From contig NC_087261.1 of assembly GCF_037042905.1 (NCBI RefSeq), positions 23,493,817 through 23,557,816 on the forward strand: 64,000 nt of DNA. The letters are read 5' to 3'. The notes under the pieces were generated by a model that did no database searches, had not been told where the DNA came from, and saw only the letters and a program-made list of their open reading frames with translations. This document shows, one piece after another, positions 1-10,600 of this stretch (positions are counted from its first letter, which is position 1; each line of letters begins with the position of its first letter). Both the position numbers and the translations under genes were made by a program. Source of the DNA: Lytechinus pictus (lineage: Eukaryota > Echinodermata > Echinoidea > Temnopleuroida > Toxopneustidae).

Positions 1-120
1 GTGGGATATGAAAGAAAATGAATGTAAACTATGAAATTATGAAATACTTCGTTTCATCCGCATAATCCACTGTCTTGGGAATAAGACTATCTCTTAAGAG
101 CTACTAATCTTCAAATCAAT

Positions 121-510
121 TTGGTGGATTCGCAATACGGTGCGCCACCTATCAGTTGCAGCTGAAAGGCCCAAATTTGCAATGCCTCATGGCGAAAAGT
201 CACCATCTGTTACGCGTGCTAGTGCACGCATGCCATTATTCTGCGCTAGCCGACGCAACTCGGACGGCTCGCATAACATTATGGTGTTTAGGGTCTAGGT
301 GGCCAGAGAGAGATTTGCTGCATATTTCTTTACGAATCTTAGACTGTTTTTGGTGAATTCTTGCCTTGAGGTTTTCATTTTTGAAGCATCACAGTCACTG
401 ATACTCGCACTGTGCGCTGCCTGCGCCTGCGAGCGATGTCGACACCAAAGTTAGAAATTGGCCTGTCCGCTGCAACCGATAGATGGTGCACTGTATTCTG
501 AATCCACCAA
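121..510. mobile_element. Short foldback (MITE-like) element with ~42-bp terminal inverted repeats
   Basis: The sequence beginning TTGGTGGATTCGCAATACGG at 121-162 returns as an imperfect reverse complement at about 469-510 (ending GAATCCACCAA). The interior is richer in CpG than its surroundings and has no supported reading frame. This is the structure of a non-autonomous foldback transposon. No target duplication was clear, so the superfamily is open. Confidence 0.6.
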
Positions 511-2189
511 TTGCAACTTCTTTGTCCCATTTCATAACATTTGTTATTTTCACAAACTTACCATAACAGTTACATGTACAAGCCACTGAAAATATGTTAT
601 CTGATTAGCTGATTTATCATAAAAAAAGTGCACTCTCTAATCCATGTGTTTCTTTTGATTTTTGTGTGGTTTGGGATTCACTGTTTCAGATGAAACTCTA
701 TCTATTTTTGCCATTTTTTTTAACACAACAGTAAGATGGGTTGATATCGTGATTTAGAAACATGTGAAACCCGGCAGTTGCGTGTAAACTGCAAGAAGTA
801 TTACCTTCTATCTCATTTCCTTCCTTTTCGAAGCTGTTGACATCATGTTGGTGCAATATCATGTTTTATCATTTATAGTTTAGCAATTTTTTTTTCTGAA
901 ATCTATAAAAGAAGTATTTTAGTTTATTTAAGATTATTGACAGAGTCAGTATCAGCTTGTTACGTTGTCTTGCCGAAAAAGACAAAGGCACTTGTCTTTT
1001 CACCAGTTATAGCTATTAAGGAAGATATTTGTGTTTGGTTTGATATTGGATAATTAGATGCATTATTCTTCAAGACTATATTGAGTCTGTTCAGTTCACA
1101 CACTGTATGATAAGTTCACATAAATGTGGTTTTTGGATGTTCATATTTTGTGTTGGGTTTGCAATATTACCTAGGTTTTCTTTCTGTTGCATTGATCATA
1201 TTAAGTTAAACAATTTTTTGTCGATTTCTGTTTGGCGTTTTCTCTAAACAATCTCTTTTTACAGGGTCTGTGTACATGATTTATTTCGTATTACATTTCA
1301 GTTTTACTTTCGGCTCTATTACGTGTATGTAGAATAACAGTCCTAGTTTTACTTGGGGAGTATTTACAAATTATGATGATTAATAGCAATTGAGAATTAT
1401 CATAATTCACTGTAGAATTTGCATTTGCATTGCACAATATTAGAGAAAATTGTATAGATAATAATTTCACACAAAGAGATCCATGGTGGACTCAATGTAA
1501 GATTTTCAATGAAGAGAAATAAGGACAAGTTTGTATACCTTGCACACAATAAACTTGTTTCTAATACAGTTTTAGCCTTTAATGATGAATATCAATAACT
1601 GTTAGCATTTGTTTGTATACAAATCTCATTGTACATTATATCTTTCAAAGATGTCTTTGTTCACTTGCTATTCATATGTGGTAACAGAGTAAGCTATTGT
1701 AATGAGAGGGATTTTCATAGAGATATATCTTGACAGTATTGTTCGAGTTTTTTAGCCTGTCAATTTTGACATGTTTTAGATATTTCCAAATGTTAGGGAT
1801 TTTCTTACTCTTTATGGCTCCATTTCTGAGCATCCTTTTTTGTCAAACTTATTTATTTTGCACTTTGTCAACTGATAGACAAAAAATACACAAAAATAAT
1901 GCACAAATTTCAGTTTCAGCGAGTCTTATTTCGTAGTGATTGAAGCACCTATTGTACCAAAAGTTTTAGCCATGTCTTTCATGCAGGAATCCCTAAAAGC
2001 GTCTTTTCATCAGCAATCCTCACACCTCATCATTGACAAAACAATGGTGAATGCAGAAAGATCACCATTAAAGGTAAAAGACAGTAGTTGCAGCAAACTA
2101 TTATTCCATGAGATAGTCTTTTAAATCACGGTTAATTGTCAAAATATTATTATACATCTGGATCTGGGACATTAATGTAAACTTATCCT
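511..2189. other. AT-rich intergenic DNA, nothing recognised
   Basis: I see no coding exon, RNA gene or clear repeat here. Open frames are short and have no family resemblance. Confidence 0.5.
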
Positions 2190-2475
2190 TGTAAAATCAT
2201 AAATCTTACCTCAAAATCGATAATGCTGATGATCACTAACACAGAAAAGCATATGTGGGACAGTGTATTAATATTGCTTCAAAAAAATACCCGACATTTG
2301 ATGGAATTCTGTGCTTATTTTGCTCATTTCTCAGCAATTACACATTTTCTTCCAGAGCTATTTGGCACATGCTTTTTATTTATACATACAAACACTTTGG
2401 TGGTAATTTCATTGGATTCTGTTCGAGCTTATTTTGAGATTGTTTCCACAACCGGTATTTATCTTTAAAGATACT
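2190..2475. repeat. Diverged single copy of the ~250-bp repeat found in tandem at 6642-7410
   Basis: Shared landmarks occur in the same order as in the tandem units: TGGGACAGT, then GCTTATTTTGCT, then TTTCTTCCA, then GGTGGT followed by CATTGGATTCTGTT, ending at a short TTATCTTTAA segment. It is more diverged than the three tandem units, so it is an older dispersed copy. Confidence 0.55.
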
Positions 2476-3024
2476 TGGCTCCTTCAGAGCCAGAAATTTT
2501 GAGGGGGGGGGGTGCAGACCCAACATATGGGGCAAAATGTCTAAGCTGCTGTGAGTGACAGCAAGAAAACTGATCTTTTCAATTCCAAAATTCAATTTTG
2601 TGATAAATTTTGGCACAATATTCAGAAAATAATATAAGAATCCTCCATTCCCTTCCATTTTTTTCTTCTTGGGGGGGGGGGGGGGGTGTATTTTTATTAG
2701 GGGGGATCCATTGCCCCTCCCAAGGCACCCCCCTCCCCCCATCTGTTTGAAAGCCGAGTACCTTCGTAGGAAGATTACTGCTAAAAGACACAATACAGAC
2801 TTTTGGTAGTAGAGGTGTATAAGACCCAGATGCCTGTATTCTGAAATCCGATTTAATTGAAACTCTGGTCCAAAGTTGTGGTGTACCTGTGGGTGGCCAA
2901 ATGTGACACAACCCCCGAACAGAAGAGTTTAAATCAATCGGCACATTTGGCACTCAAACCATTAAAGTCCCAGTCATATTGTTCCATGCAAGCTTTGTGA
3001 CTCACAGGTTAGTATTTTTTATGC
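2476..3024. other. Intergenic stretch with long oligo(G) runs
   Basis: Runs of G of nine or more occur near 2503 and 2671, with further G/C runs to about 2740. Proline-rich reverse-strand frames come from these runs and are not genes. Nothing else was recognised. Confidence 0.5.
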
Positions 3025-3130
3025 TAGTGTAGTAGGTTTCACGGTACACCATGTATCTTTGGGTGGTCCTTTTCAGGACCAACACTTGCCCAAGAAAGAT
3101 ACATGGTGTACCGTGAAACCTACTACACTA
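3025..3130. repeat. 106-bp near-perfect hairpin
   Basis: The left arm begins TAGTGTAGTAGGTTTCACGG at 3025 and continues to about 3060. The right arm, about 3095-3130, is its exact reverse complement for about 36 bp. A smaller inner palindrome (GTGGTCCT/AGGACCAAC) closes the loop. It could be a minimal foldback transposon or a hairpin-RNA source. The sequence alone does not decide. Confidence 0.75.
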
Positions 3131-3574
3131 TTCTTCTTCGCCATGGTAACCTTCAGAAGCTATATTTTTTATGCTACCCGCAGATTGCCCGCATTAACAT
3201 CTCACACATACCTGACATGCAGTGAGATGTATACGCAGAAAAGTAACTTTTGTGCAGGTGAGTTGCGGAAGCTTGCTCGCAACTGACCCACAAGGCTTGT
3301 ATGGAACGTCATGACAGGGCCTTTAATGACCTACTGCCTTGGGATGAAAACAAACTTGCTTTCTCTGACCAAGGGAGCACGGGAAAGTAACAGAGTAAAC
3401 ATAAGAAATGCAGAGTGCAACAAAAGTTTCAATATTTTTGGCTTCCCTCAATTTCAGCCAAGGCATGAATTAAACCAGACTTTAGAATACCTGTACAGGC
3501 TGGAAGGATTTTAGGTGGTCCTGCCTACTTTCATTTCTGATGAAATCATCCAAATTTTTGTATGTGGACGTGAA
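3131..3574. other. Intergenic stretch, nothing recognised
   Basis: There is one X-box-like half site (CCATGGTAAC near 3142). No coding or RNA gene was recognised. Confidence 0.4.
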
Positions 3575-3718
3575 CCCCGTTGCATGAATGATACCATTTT
3601 GGTAACTTAGCCATGCAACGGAAACTTGCATGGAATCCTTGATTCTGGTTGGCTGTTGATCAGCGTTACAGTGATGGTTACCATTGGATGGCTAAGTTGC
3701 CATAATCGTAACGGGGGC
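3575..3718. mobile_element. Small foldback MITE with CCCCGTT ends
   Basis: The left side carries CCCCGTTGC, then TTTTGGTAACTTAGCCAT. The right side carries the reverse complement (ATGGCTAAGTTGCC, then GTAACGGGGG). The element is imperfect and about 145 bp long. Confidence 0.5.
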
Positions 3719-3848
3719 CTGAATCCTTTAAGTTTAAAGACTGAAAATTTGCATGAGGTGTTAGAAAATCTGAGTGGTGTTTCACAAAGAGTTGAGTACG
3801 ACTACAAGTTATGCTTATTTTTCATGCCAACCCATGTCAAGCGAGCAT

Positions 3849-4110
3849 GCCCGTCTTACAAAGAGTTGCGACTGATCAACTGTATGGTAATCCACTAATG
3901 TCATATTTTTTTCTACATAAAATTTGCACAATATCCTATGTAAACAAAGAGAAACACACTGAATTTCAAGTAAACGATGAACGAATGAATAGCCTTATAC
4001 ACATCTAGAAAATATTATGAATAAACATGCATTTTAGATGTTGACATATTGCTGCCAATCCATAGTTGTGGTTGATCGGATCAATCGCAATTCTTTGTAA
4101 GACGGAGCCC
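3849..4110. mobile_element. Foldback MITE, CTTACAAAGAGTTGCGA family, copy 1
   Basis: The ends are inverted copies of CTTACAAAGAGTTGCGA followed by a GATC-containing palindrome. The interior matches the copies at 5813-6090, 6091-6360 and 33873-34140, with shared internal blocks such as AATTTGCACAAT and GCATTTTAGATGTTGACAT. No coding capacity is visible. Confidence 0.7.
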
Positions 4111-4479
4111 TGACCAAGGAGGTGATTTGATGCAAATGGAAATTTCAGTGAGATCTTTAATGTGAAACACCCCTTGTTAGATGCTTACTGCAAAGAATAC
4201 ATGTACACATATGTTACCAAGTAGCAAGACAAGTACTTTTCCCCTCAAACATTTTCATTCTCCTATACCTGTACAAAGAAATATACAGGCTAATTCATTC
4301 TCTGCACTATTCATAATATAGTTATCTCAATAGGCAATAAGACCAACTTAAGAGACCACGCACACACGGTGCCAATCAATTTGTTTTCACGTTAAGGCCA
4401 TCTGTGAGAGATAATGAACAGAAAACGGGTCTCTATAGTTCAAGAGTTCAAAGGTCACCTAGTAGGAGTCAAAGATTCA

Positions 4480-4646
4480 TCATGATCCGAATGTTAGAAT
4501 TTGCTTTTCCGTGCTATATTCACCCAACGCCTTCTCCAGGGCGCTGCGATAGTCCTCGATATCAACCAGTCTATGTTGGGGCGCCCTCATTTGCCCCGAT
4601 CCACCCCATCTGCAGAGCTGATCAAACATCTGTCTGGCTTCCTCGC
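4480..4646 (-). CDS. MECR: MECR terminal coding exon with stop
   Basis: It encodes [20 protein letters not shown], then a short linker and [20 protein letters not shown], ending TFGS and TGA at 4480-4482. The C-terminal KQILT matches the family. The acceptor is TTAAACAG. No canonical AATAAA was recognised just downstream. Confidence 0.92.
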
Positions 4647-7600
4647 CTGTTTAAATTGATATTGTGAAGAAAATGGATGAGGAAATTACATAATGTTTTC
4701 AAACAAACAAAAAATGGTATCACAATAGCTTATGCATTTCAGTGTTTTTGAAATTTATAATGCACTTCTTTAATTGTTCACCTTTCTTTAGTTTGTTTCA
4801 ATGGAAATTGTTGGCAATATTTTTCGGATCATAACATCATGAAATTGATTGATTTCAATCAGTAAAAGTAGAAATACTGCTAGTTATGAATTTCTGGTTA
4901 GAAACAGAATTGCACTGGATTCGTACATGAAATCCCATTTTGGAGCAATATGGGGTCTTGCTTGCACTTATATGATATTGCGTGGTTTCGAAACATTGTA
5001 CCAATTTGATCTCAAGGTTGTGCGAGACTTAATAGAAAAAGTAAAGAAACGATGCTGCACAAACCATTATCGTTGCAGATTTATTGCAAAGAACAGATAT
5101 TGTAAGCTTTTAAGGGGGTACAAACCATCAGCCTTTAATAGCCCCATCCCAAGTCTTAAAATACTCATATCTGACCAGATTCATTAACCATAATGCAACA
5201 TGATGAGCAGTGAAGTCTTGTCATATAGGCCCTCTTGAATTGTAACACACTCATTCACTACTCACTCCAATAATTATGTTACCAAGTAACAAAATAGGTA
5301 CCTTTCCTCTTAAAAAAATATTTAAGCTTATGTACACAAATAGAATAACAGGCTAATCTATCACTCTATAGGCCTACTACTAACGTGTGGAGCGTTGTGA
5401 CCCAGTGGATTAGTCTTCGGACTTTGAAACCGAGGGTCGTGGGTTCGAATCCCAGCCACGGCGTAATTTCCTTCGGCAAGAAATTTATCCACATTGTGCT
5501 GTACTCGACCCAGGTGAGGTAAATGGGTACCTGGCAGGACTCTATTCCTTGAAATGCCACCGCGCTGTAAAAAGCTGCGGGGCTAAAGCCAGGGTAATAT
5601 ATATCCAATTAAGCGCATAGGGATGCATTTGGCAGTGATATGTGCTATATAAGCATGTTGGTATTATTATTATTATTATTATTACTAATGCTTAATCTCA
5701 AAAGGTATAAGACTAGCCATTTTACAACATACAGTCAATTAGAGACGTCACACAGCGTTGGTCAGTTCACTCCCCCTTCAAAGCGATCTGGTAAAGATTA
5801 CCGCGGACATCAGGGGCCCATCTTACAAAGAGTTACGATTGATCCAATCAATCGTAATTCTATGGAAATCCATCAGTGTCATAATTTTTTCTACAGGAAA
5901 TTTGCACAATGTCCTTTGTTAACAAAGAGAAGCAAAGGGAATTTTCAAGAAAACAATGAATGCATGAATATACATCATAGCTAGAAAATATTTTGAACAA
6001 ATATGCACAATGTCATATGCATATGACATTGCTGGCCGTCCATAGTTGCGATTGATCAGATCAATCGCAACTCTTTGTAAGAGGGGCCCAGGGCTCCATC
6101 TTACAAAGAGCTGCAATTGATCCAATCAACCACAACCATGGCAAGCCAGCAATGTCAACATCTAAAATGCATGTTTTCTCAAAATATTTTCCAGATATGA
6201 TGGATACTCATACGATTGTTTCCTTGAAAATTCAGTGTGATTATTTTTGTGTACAATGGACATTGTGCAAATTTCCTGTAAAAAAAATTATGACATTGAT
6301 GGATTTCCATTTAAGTTGAGGTTGATGGGATCAATCTTATTGATTTGTGACACGGGGCCAAGCAATGCCAATAGCTAACTTACTTCCTGCATGTTGCTGG
6401 TGCCACCTGCTCATCCAGAATCCTTTGAACTTGAGATCATTGAAGATGAGGGAACCAGTCGGGACCATAACAGGCTGCTTGGACATTCCACCATAAGTAA
6501 CGATAGTGCCAGCATCCCTGTTAAAGATTTAATAATGAAAGTAGTTGAAGTAAACACAGATTTCATGAGAACGTCTGTAAACTGAAATACGAGCTTAGTC
6601 GTCACTATATCATCATGGATCCAGATCCTGTACAGTTACATAAGCTGAACTTTGTGAAATCATGAAATCTAAGCTGATAAAAAAAAATGTTCAAACTGAA
6701 GTTTACCAACACACATAAGCACAAGTGGGACAGTATTGTTATTACTCGGAAAAAGTCCTGATATTTTTTATCAAATCCCATTCTTATTTTGCTAATTTCT
6801 AAGTAGTTACACAATTTCTTCCAAAATCGTTTGGCATCATATTTCTTATAACCACATACACTTGGGTGGTCATTTGATTGGATTTTGTTGGAACTCACTT
6901 TGAGCTGAACTTTGTGAAATCATGAAATCTACGCTAAAAAAATGTTCACAATGAAGATTACCAACACTGATAAGCTCAATTGGGACAGTATTGTTATTGC
7001 TTGGAAGAGTATTGACATTTTTATCAAATCCCATGCTTATTTTGCTAATTTCTAAGTAGTTGCACAGTTTCTTCCAAAATCCTCGGCACATATTTCTTAT
7101 AACCACATACACTTGGGTGGTCATTTGATTGGATTTTGTTGGAACTCACTTTGAGCTGAACTTTGTGAAATCATGAAATCTACGCTAAAAAAAATGTTCA
7201 CACAGATTACCAACACAGATTTAAGCACGAGTGGGACAGTATTGTTATTCCTCGGAAAAAGTCCTGATATTTTTTATCAAATCCCATGCTTATTTTGCTA
7301 ATTTCTAAGTAGTTACACAATTTCTTCCAGAATCCTCTGGCATCATATTTCTTATAACCACATACACTCGGGTGGTCATATGACTGGATTTTGTTGGAAC
7401 TCCCTTTCAAATCATTACTGGCATTTATCTTTAAGCAAAGAGAGAGAGAGAGGGTATAGATGAGGGAAAATTGTACCAGTATACAAATACTGACAGCTTG
7501 TGAGGATAATAATATTCCGCATTTATATAGCGCTTAACACATCAGAACGACGTCTCTAAGCGCTTTACAGAAATATTATCACCCCGGTCATCGGATCCTT

Positions 7601-10600
7601 GCATGCCCGCATACAATGTATGCACCTTCTCTACTCCCTGGGAAGCATTCCAACGAGAGTTCAAGACTCAATTGCTGGGCATACTACATAGACTTTCACA
7701 TCCTACCGGGTACCCATTTAACACCTGGGTAGAGAGTGGCAAATTGTGGATTGACGCCTTGCCAAAGGACGCTAGGCCATGGTGGGATTCGAACACACGA
7801 CCCTCTGATTACAAGGCGAGAGTCAGAATTGCTACACCACGGCGCTTCCACATGATCATGGAAATGATCTTTCCCCATTTTTCGCCTTTGTTCCTTGACA
7901 CAGCAGGGAAATAAGCATTAAACCGATACCTGCGAGCTTTACCAAGACGGACAGTGCTCACCCAAGTGTAATAGTCTGTCAAAAATAATACTTTCATCTG
8001 ATCAAAGGGACGAAAGCCCAAGAATACATGTTGAAAATTATCCCCACATTGTTACTTTTGGGACTTTTTCAGTGTAAATATTATATTTTTTAATATGCAT
8101 TGAAAAACAAATGGGAGTGTTGGGGCCCAGTGGATTAGTCTCCAAGCTTTAAAACAGTCATGGGACATAGGTTCAAGTCTCAGCCATGGCGGAATTTCCT
8201 TTAGCAAGCAATTGATCCACATTCTGCTGCACTCAACCAAGGTGAGGCAAATGGGTACCTGGCAGAAATTATTTCCTTGAAAGGATTGACCGAGTAACAG
8301 TAGCTCAGCTTTAAATATCAAAGGTATTTATGCTGCATTTATTGTAGAGCAGTGCTTAGAGACATCTGATAAAGAGGTATTAGGTGCTATAAAAGCAAGT
8401 ATAATTATTATTATTATTGACTGCAATAAATTTCTTCAACTACATTTGCAGCACATACAATCAGTATGAAGAATAGTAAAAGGTATCTAGCAATGCAAAC
8501 TAGATAACTTACTGGATTTGCTTGACAAGTGCTATGATGCTCTTTCCTCCAACGGCATTCAAGGCTAGTTTAGGTTTTGGCAAGTCCTGGCATGAAACAG
8601 GGAAAGAGCATTTACCAAAATAATGTAAAATACAATGACATAAAAATCATAGGAACAAATAAACACAGGTGACAGAAGATCATCTAAGGTATGTTCACAC
8701 TGACTCCATCACCAGAATACTGTACACGTCTATGACAATTTATGAATTATGAAAATTTGTCCTGGCCTTAAAATACCCAATAGTTATTTTCTGCATTCAC
8801 GCTGACCATAGCATACTGTTTCGGGATGAGCTTCAGAAGTTCCTGAGGTATGAGCATGCAAAATATGGTCTGATTAGCAGGCAAGGCACAAGCAGGCTAC
8901 TCGTTGGGTTGAGAAAGTCCTTGTAATTTGCTTTTACTCTGCCTAGTACCTTTTCATCCATCTATTAATCTTTCTATTCATCCATTAATAATGGAAAACA
9001 AGATGAGATGAGCTAAGATTTCATTACACTATATTAACCCCCAGCTGGAAGTATAAGAGTCTCAACAAGAACATAATGAATTCTTGTATAAAATAAAATG
9101 AGTAAATTTCCACCAACGAGTATGTGTCTAAAATTAGCGTATTTACAATAATAAATACAAATGCTTGCGATGAAAAGTAATGATATCCTTTGTGAAAGCA
9201 CCCCCTTCCCATATACCTTAAGCAGAGTTGAAGCACTTTTTCGAAGATCACCCTCTGTTGTTACAACGGTGGCTCCAAGGTCATGAAGGTAGTCTGTGAG
9301 TTCAGTCAGGTTGGGTCTATCTCTCACAATGTTGATTGTCTTTAAGCCCCTGGCTGCTGCAATCTGTATGACGGCCTGTCCTGCACCGCTGTTAGCAGCA
9401 TTCTGGATCACGGTATCACCTTGAGTGGGGGAGGGTTAAAGAAAAGAGGGGGAAAAGTTGAAAGAAAAGTATGAACTTGGAGAGGACAGAGTCACTTTAA
9501 GATAAATGCCAGGTGGGGTAAGGATCTCAAAATGAGTTTGAACAGAATCTAACAAAAATGACCACCCATTGTAAAGTCTTTATATATGAATGAAATAGTT
9601 GTACCAAAGGACACTGGAAGAAATTGTGTAATTGCCGACAAATTTTTGTAACCAAATAAACATGGCATTCCAGCTAGATGTTGGGTCCTTTTCCAAATAA
9701 TTTTTCATTCTTTTTTTTTTCCCTTTGTTTCCTTCCTTCTTTTGCCTTCTTTCTTTCTTTTTTTTTTCTTTCTTTCTTTCTTTTTCACATCACTAATTTT
9801 CTATTTCAGAGCACAAAAATACTTTATGGTAATTTGCATTATTATCAGTGTTCACTTGCCATAATGGCAAAGTTATGACAGTGTTATTAAAGTCCTTTAT
9901 GACATTTATAGTCCAAGAAGGTAAATATGATTTTACTACATTAAAAAAACTTAGCAATCATACAATGCTTAATACCTTTTAGTGGGTGAATTGCATATGG
10001 CCAATGGAAGAAATATGTTGAAGAAATCTGATGTACACATTTTTTTCTAAAATTACCAGTGATAAGACTGCACTTAACCCTAATTACACTGGGATACATG
10101 TATATATTTCAGAGGCTGGAAAAGCTGAGGGGCCTAAAGCCAAAGGGCCTCCAAAATTTTGGTTGATGTTCAAGCAATCATAGCACTCACCTTCTCTCAA
10201 ATTCTCAAAATCGGCCAGCATTCTGTAAGCTGTGCATGCATTGACTTTAACGGTCGCTGCAACGAGCGGGGGCGTGTCCTTAGGGACCACCATCACTTGA
10301 CTGGCTGGGCAGACGAGATGGGAACACCAAGTACCTGTTTGAACGGGAATACAACTTCATTTCATATGGGCCATGTATTACACGAAAGATACAATTGATT
10401 GTAAAATCATTTTAGCACAAAGTTACAATCAATCGAGTTAAATTACATTATTTGTTGTATATCTTTATGATATATGACTGGCAGATCAATTTAACTTTTT
10501 TCCCTTGGAAATAATCAATACCTAAACATCATAGGGAAGATAGACATGTCTACTGTTCTCCATTAATATGAGCCAATGACATTGAGGGAGGTAAACATGG

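Noticed and set aside
2380-2953. Two overlapping minus-strand frames of 124-137 codons
   Set aside because: The Pro/Gly-rich parts come from oligo(G) runs, splice signals are absent, and part overlaps a dispersed repeat.
5392-5462. Functional tRNA gene
   Set aside because: The tRNA-like part is continuous with a SINE body and (ATT)n tail and recurs many times; it lacks a proper acceptor stem and Pol III terminator.
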